A stretch of DNA of 41,668 nt. Origin: Ruminococcus sp. (GTDB lineage Bacteria; Bacillota; Clostridia; Oscillospirales; Acutalibacteraceae). This document shows positions 6,960 through 15,709 of the stretch, one piece after another. Under the pieces are notes generated by a model. It was not told where the DNA came from. It saw nothing but the letters and a program-made list of their open reading frames with translations, and searched no databases. The stretch is from contig SFIQ01000018.1 in the NCBI GenBank assembly GCA_004555265.1, positions 1 through 41,668 of the forward strand. Reading direction: 5' to 3'. Every line of letters begins with the position of its first letter. Within the stretch, counting starts at the first letter, position 1. The translations under genes and the position numbers were made by a program.

Positions 6960-8441
6960 ATGGATACCAGATTTGCAATTTCGGAATACCATGACGCTGC
7001 GGCCATCAACAGACAGCTCGATGAGTTAATCGCCAAGCCGATTTACACCATCAAGCCCGATGTGCTGAAAAAGTATGAAGACGAATACTATGAGAAAAAG
7101 TGCGCGAAGTCCAAAGAAATGATTTCCGAGGCGCGTGAAGTCATTCCAGGCGGAGTGCAGCACAACCTCGCGTTCAACTATCCCTTCCCGTTGGTTTTCA
7201 CCAAGGCAGAGGGCGCATATCTTTATGATGTTGACGGCAACAAATACTTTGACTTCTTGCAGGCAGGCGGCCCGACCGTGCTCGGCTCCAACCCGAAGGT
7301 CGTGCGTGAGCAGGTGATCGACCTGTTAAACACCTGCGGCCCTTCCACCGGTTTGTTCCATGAGTTTGAATACAAACTGGCGAAAAAGATTTCGGACAGC
7401 GTGGAAACCGTCGATATGTTCCGTATGCAGGGCTCGGGTACAGAGGCTTGTATGACGGCGGTTCGTGTGGCGCGTCTTGCCACCGGCAAAAAGAACATAT
7501 TGAAAATGGGCGGCGCGTATCACGGCTGGTCTGACCAATTGGGTTACGGCATCCGTGTTCCCGGCTCAAAATTCACACAGGCAAACGGCGTACCGCTTTA
7601 CCTCTTCAAACATACGCAGGAATTCTTCCCCGGTGATTTGGAAGATTTGGAAAGAAAACTTTGGATGAACCAGTTTAAGGGCGGCACAGCGGCTGTCTTT
7701 ATTGAACCGGTCGGCCCCGAAAGCGGCACCACGCCCCTTGCATACGACTTCAACAAAGGCGTTGAGCGTCTTTGCCGCAAATACGGCGCATTGCTCGTAT
7801 TCGATGAAGTGGTGACCGGCTTCCGTATCGGCATGGCGGGTGCACAGGGCTACTTCGGCGTATCGCCCGACCTGACCATCTTCGGTAAAGTTATCGCGGG
7901 CGGCTATCCGGGCGCAGGCGGCGTCGGCGGTAAGAAAGAATATATGAAATACCTCGGCGCAGGTCTCGATGATTCCGGTATGAAGATTAAGAAAGCCTTC
8001 ACCGGCGGTACCATGACTGCAAACCCGCTTTCCTGCTGCGCAGGCTACTTCACCCTCGAAGAAATCGACAAGCAGAACGCTTGCCAGAAAGCCGGCCAGA
8101 TGGGCGACCGCTTGACCGCGGGCTTAAAGGAATTGGTTGCGAAATACAACCTGCCGTTCGTGGTTTGGAACGAAGGCTCCATTTGCCACCTCGAAACCGT
8201 CGGTACCATGCACTTCTCCATCAATTGGAGCAAGCCGTGGACGATTCCGGGCGTTATTTCCGCAACAAGCGAACGCAAGAAAGAAATGCAGTATATGGGC
8301 GCGGCTTACATGGCAGAAGGTCTTGTTACCTTGGCAGGCAGCCGCTTGTATACCTCCGCGGCATACACGCCGAAGATGATTGACCAGGCACTGACCTGCT
8401 TCGATAAAGTTTTGGCAAATGTTGCGATTAAAACCGAATAA
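6960..8441 (+). CDS. Class III PLP-dependent aminotransferase (GSA-aminomutase-like)
   Basis: The 493-residue protein shows the fold-type I class III pattern: GSGTEACM (158-165, phosphate contact), AYHGW (186-190), FDEVVTGFR (281-289, Asp282 to the PLP ring nitrogen) and FGKVIAGGYPGAG with the Schiff-base lysine at about 310. It resembles glutamate-1-semialdehyde aminomutase but carries an N-terminal extension of about 45 residues and sits with sugar genes rather than heme genes. A role in porphyrin synthesis is therefore doubtful. It may transaminate or isomerise an amino-sugar or amino-ketone intermediate in the cytoplasm. The start follows GGAGGA. A consensus promoter and the candidate TetR operator lie upstream, and the aldolase gene follows 91 bases downstream. 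Confidence 0.88.
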   Translation: MDTRFAISEYHDAAAINRQLDELIAKPIYTIKPDVLKKYEDEYYEKKCAKSKEMISEAREVIPGGVQHNLAFNYPFPLVFTKAEGAYLYDVDGNKYFDFLQAGGPTVLGSNPKVVREQVIDLLNTCGPSTGLFHEFEYKLAKKISDSVETVDMFRMQGSGTEACMTAVRVARLATGKKNILKMGGAYHGWSDQLGYGIRVPGSKFTQANGVPLYLFKHTQEFFPGDLEDLERKLWMNQFKGGTAAVFIEPVGPESGTTPLAYDFNKGVERLCRKYGALLVFDEVVTGFRIGMAGAQGYFGVSPDLTIFGKVIAGGYPGAGGVGGKKEYMKYLGAGLDDSGMKIKKAFTGGTMTANPLSCCAGYFTLEEIDKQNACQKAGQMGDRLTAGLKELVAKYNLPFVVWNEGSICHLETVGTMHFSINWSKPWTIPGVISATSERKKEMQYMGAAYMAEGLVTLAGSRLYTSAAYTPKMIDQALTCFDKVLANVAIKTE

Positions 8442-8464
8442 GGGAATCAATCAGTAAGCTCTTT

Positions 8465-8492
8465 GGGGGCGGGCGAAGTTCGTCCCGCCCCC
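8465..8492 (+). terminator. GC-rich hairpin between aminotransferase and aldolase genes
   Basis: GGGGGCGGG (8465-8473) pairs perfectly with CCCGCCCCC (8484-8492). No T-run follows, so it may be an mRNA-stabilising or attenuating hairpin inside the operon rather than a full terminator. Confidence 0.5.
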
Positions 8493-8532
8493 GATATGTT
8501 TTGCATTGTGTAAAAGGTAGAGGTGAAATCCA

Positions 8533-9756
8533 ATGGATATTCAAGCAGCAAAAGAACTTGTAATTAAAGCCGGCAAAGAGGTTGTCGCATCGGGCTTGAT
8601 TGCGCGCACTTGGGGCAATATTTCCTGCCGTATTGATGACAAACAGTTTGTAATTACCCCCTCGGGCAGAGCGTATGAAGACCTTACGCCCGACGAAATC
8701 GTTTTGGTCAATATTGAAGACCTTGCCTACGACGGCGATGTAAAGCCCTCGTCTGAAAAAGGCATTCACGCCGAGGCGTACAAACTGCGCCCCGAAGTAA
8801 ATTTCGTCATTCACACCCATCAAATGCAGGCGTCGGTTGTCAGTGCGTTGGGCTTTGATATTAACGCCGTTTCCGAAAAGAGCGCCGCGGTGATCGGTGA
8901 CAATGTACCGCTGGCGGCTTACGGGCTTCCCGGTACGGGCAAGCTGCGCGCAGGCGTGGTTGCCGCGATAAAACGCAGCGACTCCAAAGCCGTCATTATG
9001 GCGCATCACGGTGCGCTTTGCATGGGCGAAAGTTATGAAGATGCCTTTGCGGTTGCCGCAGAACTCGAAACCGTTTGTGAAGGCTTTATTACCAACAAAT
9101 ACAAAGAGTGGACGGGCGCAGTTGCCGAAGGGCTTGAAACCGTTTACAGCTATATTGCAGACAAATTCGCCAACCAAAAGCTGGCCGCCGCCCCGCAGTT
9201 TGCCGCATACAACAGCGAACGCGAAGGCAGTGTGTTCAACATTACCGCCGTCAACGGCGAAGGCGAAATGGTGCGTATTGACATTCAAAGCGGCGATTTG
9301 GTGGAGGGCAAGGATTACCCCGCCTCAGCCGAACTGCATCGCGCAATCTACAAAAAGCGCAAGGATGTAAACTATATCGTGCACAACCAAAGCCCTGAGG
9401 TTATGGCGGCTTCTAAGACCAACAAGGTATTGAAACCGTTGCTTGACGACTTCGCGCAGCTTTGCGGCGTGACCGTGAAAAACCGCACCTTTAACCCCAA
9501 CGACACGCTCAAAACCGCGAAAAAGGTTGCCAAGGGCTTAAAGGGCAGAAATGCCGTGTTGCTTGCCAACAACGGTGCGCTTTGCGTTGCCGGCAGTGCA
9601 TATGATGCCACCGCTGTGGAAATGGTATTGGAAAAGGAATGTAAAACCGAAATCGGCAAAAAGTTGTTCTATGCCGGCAAGCCAATTAACCCGATTGAAA
9701 CCCGTTTGATGCGGTTTGTTTATTTGCAGAAGTATTCTAAACAGGCAAAGAAATAA
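8533..9756 (+). CDS. Tandem class II aldolase/adducin protein with a degenerate second domain
   Basis: The 407-residue protein has two class II aldolase domains in one chain. Domain 1 (about 1-215) keeps the expected catalytic Glu (SSE, residue 75), the metal ligands HTH (94-96) and a third His in HHG (159). Domain 2 (about 225-400) keeps the Glu (SAELH, 267) and one His (284), but reads HNQ in place of HTH and NNG (346-348) in place of HHG, so metal-dependent catalysis there is unlikely. Typical members have one domain of about 200-230 residues. The enzyme probably splits a phosphorylated sugar to a three-carbon phosphate plus an aldehyde. The start follows AGAGGTG. It is the last gene of the aminotransferase operon and a clear terminator follows. 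Confidence 0.88.
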   Translation: MDIQAAKELVIKAGKEVVASGLIARTWGNISCRIDDKQFVITPSGRAYEDLTPDEIVLVNIEDLAYDGDVKPSSEKGIHAEAYKLRPEVNFVIHTHQMQASVVSALGFDINAVSEKSAAVIGDNVPLAAYGLPGTGKLRAGVVAAIKRSDSKAVIMAHHGALCMGESYEDAFAVAAELETVCEGFITNKYKEWTGAVAEGLETVYSYIADKFANQKLAAAPQFAAYNSEREGSVFNITAVNGEGEMVRIDIQSGDLVEGKDYPASAELHRAIYKKRKDVNYIVHNQSPEVMAASKTNKVLKPLLDDFAQLCGVTVKNRTFNPNDTLKTAKKVAKGLKGRNAVLLANNGALCVAGSAYDATAVEMVLEKECKTEIGKKLFYAGKPINPIETRLMRFVYLQKYSKQAKK

Positions 9757-9772
9757 GCGCATTGTCAAAATA

Positions 9773-9820
9773 AGCAAAGCCCCCGACAAACTGTATGTTT
9801 CGTCGGGGGCTTTGCTTTGC
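9773..9820 (+). terminator. Strong terminator of the aminotransferase-aldolase operon
   Basis: A 15-base stem (9773-9787 with 9802-9816), perfect and centred on CCCCCGAC/GTCGGGGG. The outer AGCAAAG/CTTTGCT arms add the T-rich 3' side. It begins 16 bases after the stop codon. Confidence 0.8.
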
Positions 9821-9867
9821 ACCGCCGTTGCATGCGGCGAATTTCCTACCGATTTTTGTGCGTTAAA

Positions 9868-10640
9868 TTGGGGGTTGTGGGGGTGTTTTTGGAAGGAACG
9901 AAATACAGGGTTAGGGTAGGGCGGGGGCTTGCTCCCGCCGCGGGGTTCGATGTAAATTAACGGCGGGGGCAAGCCCCCGCCCTACCCTGTAAAATGCATT
10001 TCGTGCGTAGGGAACGGTCTTGACCGTTCCGATTGAAAAATAAAAATGCAATTTGGGCGTAGGGGGCGACGACTCGGCGCCCCGTATCCCCTCCCTCTCA
10101 GAGGGAGGTGGCTTTTGCCGCAGGCAAAAGACGGAGGGAGAGAAATGAAAAAAACTCTCCCCCAGTCAAATGCTGTGCATTTGACAGCCCCCTCTCGGAG
10201 GGGGCGGAAACGGCGGGCGATTCACGAATCGCCCCTACGCATGAAATCAATCGTGTACATGTAGGGCGGGGGCTTGCTCCCGCCGCGGAGTTTGAGGTAA
10301 ATTAACGGCGGGGGCAAGCCCCCGCCCTACCCTATAAATTGTATTTTGTGCGTGTAGGGAACGGTCTTGACCGTTCCGCAAACCGCCCCGTTTACGGGGA
10401 GGTGGCACGCGCAAAGCGCGTGACGGAGGGGCAGCCGAGTCGTCGCCCCCTACGCTCGCATTACAGTTTGTCCGTTCCGTAATTCAAAGCAAATCCCACG
10501 GCGGGGGCAAGCCCCCGCCCTACCGATAAACCAATTTGCATTGCGAAAAATTTACGGGTCGTCGAGACGCCGGCCACTACGCACGAAATAGAATATGTTC
10601 ACCCCCACAACCCCCAATTTATCTCTCCACGCTTTTCCGC
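9868..10640. repeat. Palindromic repeat mosaic, block 2
   Basis: Contains the G-rich lead module (TTGGGGGTTGTGGGGGTG, 9868 on), an inverted pair of GTAGGGCGGGGGCTTGC modules (9916-9985), GTAGGGAACGGTC (10,009 on), GTAGGGGGCGACGAC (10,061 on), a CCCTCCCTCTCAGAGGGAGG module and a GTCAAATGCTGTGCATTTGA module. Further on are a reversed GGCGATTCACGAATCGCC, another inverted GGGCGGGGGC pair (10,261-10,330) and a CACGCGC module with a reversed GACGACTCGG. It fills the whole gap between aldolase and foldase genes, and I see no gene in it. Confidence 0.85.
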
Positions 10641-10652
10641 CGTTTACAGGCA

Positions 10653-10684
10653 CAAAAACGCGGCAGGCGAAGACGCCTACCGCG
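10653..10684 (-). terminator. Terminator of the foldase-DegV operon
   Basis: CGCGGCAGGCG (10,659-10,669) pairs with CGCCTACCGCG (10,674-10,684) with one mismatch. Read leftward it is followed by TTTTTGTG. It lies 39 bases past the stop of the minus-strand foldase-like gene. Confidence 0.7.
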
Positions 10685-10722
10685 AAAAATGCGAAATTTA
10701 TAAAATGCAATGACAAATCTGC

Positions 10723-11625
10723 TTAATCCGTTACCGTGTAGGCGGCACTCCACGCCTGCAACACCGTTTCAAACGCCGCGCCTTTTAAAGTGCGCAGGCA
10801 ATCCGTGCGGTAGGTGGCAAATAAATTGCGGTCGGCGTCCGTAATATCCTCGCGTTGGATTAAAAAGATATATTCACCCAAAACAAAGGCTTGCGCCGTA
10901 CCGTTTTCAATACCCGAGACCTGCGCAAAAAAGCCGTCGGGATAATTCGGATTGTCGCGGTGCACCACCACCGTTTCGGTGTTCGCCGTGGTGTTTTCTA
11001 TCGCGGACGCCTGTTCCTCTACGGAAGAACCGCCGTTGATGGCTGCCGCGCTTTTTTCAAACTGCGCCGTAAGACGCTGCTTGTCCGCGTCGGACAGCGT
11101 GACGGTATTGCCGCTGTCATCCGCTGTGGTTAAAAAGCCCGTGACGGACTTAAACGCAACATAATTCTCGTTAAAATAGGCTTTTAAGGTTTCCTCCGAG
11201 ACAGGCTCGTCCCCGTCGGGCGCGTAAAAATCCGCCATAACCGCATCTTTATACGCTTTGGAGGTCTCCACCAACAGCAAATCCTGTTTTGTCACGCCCA
11301 ATGCGGTATAATACCCGCCGAACAGCCGCCACAAATTGTTGACGGACTGCGAAACATCTGCCTTCTCGGCGGTGGTCAAGGCGAGATTTCGTTCCGAGAA
11401 TGCCGAGTTTACGGCAACATATTCTGCAATTTGCCGATGTGCCTCTGCGGTTTGTTCTTCTTCGGTCGCATCGGGCAGCGCCTGCCTTGCCGCATCGACA
11501 AAATACGCCGCAACCCCTTCCCCGATGGGGGTGCCGTTGACAGATACCGACGCCCGCCGCGTGCAGGCACAAAGCGAAAGAAGGCAGAACACACCCGCAA
11601 GCATCATGCAAATTGCTTTTTTCAT
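10723..11625 (-). CDS. SurA/PrsA-like foldase lipoprotein
   Basis: The 300-residue precursor has a signal peptide with lipobox LCAC (Cys21), so it should be membrane-anchored outside the cell. The mature part is helical, with an N-terminal region that starts with SVSVNGTPIGE, typical of SurA/PrsA N-domains ('V.VNG..I'). Its C-terminal part (DGFFAQVSGIENG, FVLGEYIFLIQRED) resembles a reduced parvulin-type prolyl isomerase core. A chaperone role for exported proteins fits, but the isomerase domain is too diverged to call active. ATG 11,625 is preferred over a GTG/ATG farther upstream, since AGGAGG lies 10 bases before it and the signal peptide then begins MKK. It is the last gene of an operon with degV, 17 bases apart. 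Confidence 0.7.
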   Translation of the reverse strand: MKKAICMMLAGVFCLLSLCACTRRASVSVNGTPIGEGVAAYFVDAARQALPDATEEEQTAEAHRQIAEYVAVNSAFSERNLALTTAEKADVSQSVNNLWRLFGGYYTALGVTKQDLLLVETSKAYKDAVMADFYAPDGDEPVSEETLKAYFNENYVAFKSVTGFLTTADDSGNTVTLSDADKQRLTAQFEKSAAAINGGSSVEEQASAIENTTANTETVVVHRDNPNYPDGFFAQVSGIENGTAQAFVLGEYIFLIQREDITDADRNLFATYRTDCLRTLKGAAFETVLQAWSAAYTVTD

Positions 11626-11642
11626 CTGCCTGCCGCCTCCTG

Positions 11643-12494
11643 TCATTTCAGCATAAATTCCATCGAAAAGGTTTTTTCGCCGCAGTGCGTAGTGATGGTG
11701 CACCCCACACCGCAAGTGATGTATTCCTTAAACTTCACGGTTTTGTGAATTTCCTTTTGCAACGCCTTTAACTGCGCGTCGCTTACGCCCTCGGTATGGC
11801 ACAAAATCACGCGGTCGGTATCCATCTGCCCTGCGTACTGCGTGAGCAAATCGCGCACATACTGCATTTGGCAGTTTTCGATTTTGCCGCGGTATTTTTT
11901 TCCGACAATCAAGGCGCCGTCACGCATCAAAATCGAGGGCTTAATGCCCAACACATTCGCGCCGAGCGCCGCAACACCCGAGCAACGCCCGCCCTTATGC
12001 AGGAATTCCAGTTTATCGAGCACAAAGGTTGTAATGACTTTTTCGCGTTTGTATTCCATTTCGTGCGCAATGGTTTGTGCGTCACACCCCGCCGCCGCCA
12101 TTTCCGCCGCTTTGATACACAACAGCGTAATGCCCGTGGTTAAACTTTTGGAGTCCACAACATAAACATTGTTGAACGCCTCTGCCGCAAGCAACGCGTT
12201 TTGGTGCGTAGAGGAAAGTTTAGAAGTGAAACTCAAATGCACTACGGAACTGCCATCTGCCGTCCATTCTTTGAAACAATCGGCATATTCGGCAATCGAA
12301 ACTGCAGAGGTGGTCGGCAGTTTGCCCGTCTCCTTATAAAACGAAATTAAGTCCTTGGGGGTGATGTTCACCCCATCCTCATAGCATTTGCCGTCCAACA
12401 AGATGTGCAACGGAATCACACGAATGTCGTATTTTTCGCAAATTTCCGGCGGCACATCCGCCGGGCTGTCAGTCGAAATGATGATTTTGCTCAT
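11643..12494 (-). CDS. DegV-family fatty-acid-binding protein
   Basis: The 283-residue protein has all DegV hallmarks: N-terminal IISTDSPADVPPE, LPTTSAVS near residue 60, VVDSKSLTTG near 113, and FLHKGGRCSG near 163. DegV proteins (also called FakB) bind a fatty acid and, in Firmicutes, present it to the FakA kinase for phosphorylation and phospholipid synthesis. No fakA is in this window. The start overlaps the end of the upstream membrane-protein gene by 26 bases, implying translational coupling, and the foldase-like gene follows. Confidence 0.92.
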   Translation of the reverse strand: MSKIIISTDSPADVPPEICEKYDIRVIPLHILLDGKCYEDGVNITPKDLISFYKETGKLPTTSAVSIAEYADCFKEWTADGSSVVHLSFTSKLSSTHQNALLAAEAFNNVYVVDSKSLTTGITLLCIKAAEMAAAGCDAQTIAHEMEYKREKVITTFVLDKLEFLHKGGRCSGVAALGANVLGIKPSILMRDGALIVGKKYRGKIENCQMQYVRDLLTQYAGQMDTDRVILCHTEGVSDAQLKALQKEIHKTVKFKEYITCGVGCTITTHCGEKTFSMEFMLK

Positions 12495-13197
12495 TTACAT
12501 AGGCCTCCCAAAGGCGGTCTTTTCGCTCCGCATCCTTTTTTTCGCGCAAAATCCGTGCACGAATCTGTTTTTTATGTTTTCCGAATTTGCCGTTTCGGTA
12601 AAACGCCACCGTAAACATGCCGGCAAGCGCCCCGACCGCCGCAATGATGAAATCCACCATGGTGTCGATAAGCCCCGTTTCCGAGGTCGGCGTGGAGCAT
12701 TGCAATGCCATTCCGTACAGTCTGTCCATTGTGAATTCATAAATCTCCCACGCCACGGAAATCCCGAGAGAAAAGCAAATGGAAAACATCGCCGTCAGCG
12801 CCGGTGAAAGCCGCCCGTAGCGCCCTTGCATAATCACCGCGAAATCGTAGCCGAACCACGCCGCAATAAAGCCCGCACAGCAATGCGTTACCAAATCAAA
12901 ACTTTGAAAGTTCGTGCGGTTGTTCAGGGTGGTGCCGACCACCACGCCGATAAAAATAAACACATTGAGCATCGTGCCCGAAATGTAATCGACGCGCGTG
13001 ATAAAGGCATTGCCGCCAAACACCTGAAAATAATCCCACATATGGGTAAACAGGATGGCGAAAATCGCTTCTAAAAATTCAACAGTCGAGCCGTGAAACA
13101 GCCCGTAAATTCCCCAAATCATAATCCCCGCGCGCAGAATCAGCCATAAAACATAGTGGCGCAGGGGCAAATACCCCGGTTGTGTCTGTTCTTCCAT
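12469..13197 (-). CDS. Polytopic membrane protein, unknown function
   Basis: The 242-residue protein has about six hydrophobic helices and a basic cytoplasmic tail (KHKKQIRARILREKKDAERK). The conserved-looking blocks AWEIYEFTMDRLYG and GLIDTMVDFIIAAVGA recall small bacterial membrane families (DUF2238/YjdF-like) that carry 'WE..E...D' and 'DT..D' signatures; this assignment is tentative. An acidic/polar pair inside helices could form a binding site. It starts after AAAAGAG and overlaps the degV start by 26 bases. It lies 43 bases downstream of the repeat lipoprotein gene in the same direction. Function unknown. Confidence 0.7.
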   Translation of the reverse strand: MEEQTQPGYLPLRHYVLWLILRAGIMIWGIYGLFHGSTVEFLEAIFAILFTHMWDYFQVFGGNAFITRVDYISGTMLNVFIFIGVVVGTTLNNRTNFQSFDLVTHCCAGFIAAWFGYDFAVIMQGRYGRLSPALTAMFSICFSLGISVAWEIYEFTMDRLYGMALQCSTPTSETGLIDTMVDFIIAAVGALAGMFTVAFYRNGKFGKHKKQIRARILREKKDAERKDRLWEAYVNEQNHHFD

Positions 13198-13240
13198 CTG
13201 CCAAACTCTTTTCTTTTATTTTGCCCCGTGGCGGTCGCCG

Positions 13241-14986
13241 TTATGAAAATCTTGCAATCATACCCACGGTGTTTTCGCCGTTGCTGCTTGCCGCAGAACC
13301 GACCAAATCCCCGTCTGCCGACAGCGTAGAGCCGCAGGCAACAATATTGCCGTCCGCCGTTACGCAAAGGCTTTGGAATTTATCGTCGCGGCTGCCGCCG
13401 TACCCTTGCACAGAGGTGATTTTGCCGCTGCTGTTCAAGGTGACAACAAAGCCATCACTGCCGCCGCGGTTTCCGACCGCGCGCAAATCGCGGTTGGCGG
13501 AATTGGAATAGCCCACTGCGGCGAACCCGTCTGCCGTTGCAACAATATCGGTAAAGGCATCGTCAAAGAAGCCGCAGAAATTGCGGTCCCAAGCCATCGT
13601 GCCGTTGGCGTCAAATTTCACCAAAATCGCGTCATAGCCGCCCTGGTTATACAGTCTGTTCAGCGAATGGTCGGTTGATTTGGAACGGCCGGCAATCACA
13701 CAACCGCCGTCGCCCGATGCCGCCACCGCCGTGAAATTGTCAATATCCGAGCCGCCGTATTGCGCAAACCAAAGCCGTTCGCCGCGCGGAGAATATTTCA
13801 ACACGCACGCGTCCGCTCTGCCGAAGCTTTGGAACAACGCCCCCGAGGAGAACGAGCCGACCGCATAAATATTGCCGTCTGTATCCACATCCACACCCGT
13901 CAGCGAATCCCCCGTAGAGCCGACCGCCTGCATAAAGGCGACAGCACCGTCCGCCGTATATTTCACCAAAACAGACGCGCTGTTTTGCGGGGAAAGCCCC
14001 AGCGAAGCGCCTGTGCCGTTCGCAGAGGAAGAATATCCCACCACGGCAAAGCCGCCGTCGGGAGATGCCGCAATCGCTTCAAAGCCGTCGGTCATCGAGC
14101 CGCCGAAACTTTGCGTCCATTGCAAATCGCCGCGGTCATTGTATTTCATCACCACCGCGTCAAAATCGCCCGCATTTGTAAAGCCCAAATTTGTCGATTT
14201 CGTGTACCCGCACACGGCAATGTTGTCCTTTTTATCCACGGTAATGCCGGTGACAATCATCCCGCGGTCGGAAGAAATGGCCTTTTGCCAAGCAACCGTG
14301 CCGTTTTTCTTGTATTTAATCAAAACCGGAATCGGCGTTGCGGAATTGCCCGCCAGCGCCGACATACTGCCGTCTTTGGAGTTGGACTGCATCAGCGCCA
14401 CAAAGCCGCCGTCTGCGGTGGCCGCCGTGCCGACGAAATTGTCATTCCCCGTGCCGCCGAAGGTTGCGCCCCAGTTAGAGCTGTTGTCGCCCGGCGTTGC
14501 GGGGTTGGTTGTATAGATTACAGTTTCCGTTAACGGGTTGCCGTTTTCATCTAAAATGGTGTTGCCGTTATTCGGGTCGGTAACGGGAACTTGCGTCACC
14601 GCCGGTCCGCCTGTGGTGGGCGGCACGATAATCATGGTGGTTAAAACCTCGCCGTTTTTATCCGTCACCGGCACGCCGTTTTCATCGGTCACGGGCACGC
14701 CGACCTCCTGCGGAATATAGACCACCGAGGTTTTGACATTGCCGTTTTCGTCGTAGACCTTTTCCCCGTTGGCATTGGTGACCTCGACAATGGTGGTTTC
14801 CAAAACAACGGTCATCGCCTCGCCGTTTTCATCGGTTACGGGCACGCCGTTTTCATCGGTGACCACAACCGTTTCGCCGCCACCCGATTTGTCGCCCTTG
14901 CAAGCGGAAAGCCCTACGAATACGGCAGCCAACAGCACAAGCGAAAGTAGGATAATTTTTTTGTTTCCGTTCTTTTTACCGTTCAT
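13241..14986 (-). CDS. Lipoprotein with TDENG stalk and beta-propeller-like repeats
   Basis: The 581-residue precursor carries lipobox LSAC (Cys29). Residues about 40-150 are a stalk of repeated units such as VPVTDENGVPVTDENGE. From about 165 to the end come roughly seven repeats of 40-60 residues with the core 'GG..DD.F..VA..DGGFV..G.S.S', as in SBBP/delta-60 type beta-propellers. Each repeat ends in a 'VVKY...G...W...FGG' strand pair, giving a surface-displayed beta-propeller. I start it at ATG 14,986, just after AAGGA and in good signal-peptide context; a GTG 30 bases upstream lacks a ribosome site. It leads the four-gene minus-strand operon with the membrane protein, DegV and the foldase. 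A role in binding glycans or proteins is a guess. Confidence 0.8.
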   Translation of the reverse strand: MNGKKNGNKKIILLSLVLLAAVFVGLSACKGDKSGGGETVVVTDENGVPVTDENGEAMTVVLETTIVEVTNANGEKVYDENGNVKTSVVYIPQEVGVPVTDENGVPVTDKNGEVLTTMIIVPPTTGGPAVTQVPVTDPNNGNTILDENGNPLTETVIYTTNPATPGDNSSNWGATFGGTGNDNFVGTAATADGGFVALMQSNSKDGSMSALAGNSATPIPVLIKYKKNGTVAWQKAISSDRGMIVTGITVDKKDNIAVCGYTKSTNLGFTNAGDFDAVVMKYNDRGDLQWTQSFGGSMTDGFEAIAASPDGGFAVVGYSSSANGTGASLGLSPQNSASVLVKYTADGAVAFMQAVGSTGDSLTGVDVDTDGNIYAVGSFSSGALFQSFGRADACVLKYSPRGERLWFAQYGGSDIDNFTAVAASGDGGCVIAGRSKSTDHSLNRLYNQGGYDAILVKFDANGTMAWDRNFCGFFDDAFTDIVATADGFAAVGYSNSANRDLRAVGNRGGSDGFVVTLNSSGKITSVQGYGGSRDDKFQSLCVTADGNIVACGSTLSADGDLVGSAASSNGENTVGMIARFS

Positions 14987-15115
14987 TTTCCTTGCCCTGC
15001 GATACAGGCGGCGCACGGCAGAACATCTGCCCTTTGCCCGTTATCGTTCCTTTCTTAGGTAGATTGATGCTGTCATGCGCATAAAAGCAAACACTTCATC
15101 AGCATATATACTTGT

Positions 15116-15144
15116 ATTTTAACATATCCAAGACGGTTTTTCAA
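15116..15144 (-). promoter_or_regulatory. Promoter of the lipoprotein-DegV operon
   Basis: On the minus strand TTGAAA (15,139-15,144) and TAAAAT (15,116-15,121) are 17 bases apart, about 125 bases before the chosen start. The remainder of 15,150-15,310 holds no gene or known repeat that I can identify. Confidence 0.65.
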
Positions 15145-15310
15145 CGGAAATTTTCAGCAAAGTGCGTTTCTTTTGTTGCGGGGGATTCAAATGGGAGGTT
15201 GGCGGAACGAACACATTGTACCTCGGGTGCAGGGAGTATGATTGCCCGTTCCGTCAACACCCCGATACCCCCGATTTTTCTCTTTATCCCCTTGTTTCAT
15301 TGAAGCAGGC

Positions 15311-15349
15311 AAAACGGAAAAACCCGGGTGCAAATTGCGCACCCGGGTT
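15311..15349 (-). terminator. Terminator of the UPF0145 gene
   Basis: AACCCGGGTGC (15,321-15,331) and GCACCCGGGTT (15,339-15,349) form a perfect 11-base stem. Leftward it runs into TTTCCGTTTT; rightward GGTTTTG is also T-rich, so it may work in both directions. Confidence 0.75.
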
Positions 15350-15373
15350 GGTTTTGTTCCCGCGCATCCGCGT

Positions 15374-15688
15374 TCAAATCGTTACCGCGGTGCCCGAGGC
15401 GGTCACCATCAGCATATTGCCTTGTCCGAGCACCTCGTAATCAATATCAATGCCGACTACGGCGGTTGCACCCATTTGCGCGGCACGCTGTGCCATTTCG
15501 TTAATGGCTTGCTCGCGCGCGGCAATCAGTTCTTCTTCATAAGTGCTTGAGCGGCCGCCGAAAAAGTTACTGAGTCCTGCGGCAAAGTCTTTGACGAAGT
15601 CCACGCCGGAAATCACCTCGCCGCAAACCAGTCCCAAATAGCTTTTTACGGGGTAGCCCTCAACATTCGGTGTTGTGGTTAAAATCAT
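15374..15688 (-). CDS. UPF0145/YbjQ-family protein
   Basis: The 104-residue protein is a full-length YbjQ/UPF0145 member. It starts ILTTTPNVEGYPV, has GLVCGEVISGVDFVKDF, a helix with YEEELIAAREQAINEM, and ends with GATAVVGIDIDYEVLG. The family forms oligomeric rings and has been called heavy-metal binding from its fold, but its biological role is not settled. The start at 15,688 is preceded by AAGGAGG. It is 21 bases downstream of the DUF1836 gene and probably co-transcribed with it. Confidence 0.9.
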   Translation of the reverse strand: MILTTTPNVEGYPVKSYLGLVCGEVISGVDFVKDFAAGLSNFFGGRSSTYEEELIAAREQAINEMAQRAAQMGATAVVGIDIDYEVLGQGNMLMVTASGTAVTI

Positions 15689-15709
15689 ATGTATGCCTCC
15701 TTTTTATGG

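Noticed and set aside
8428..9288. 286-codon minus-strand frame opposite the aldolase
   Set aside because: Antisense shadow of a conserved enzyme, with no Shine-Dalgarno and a repetitive low-complexity composition.
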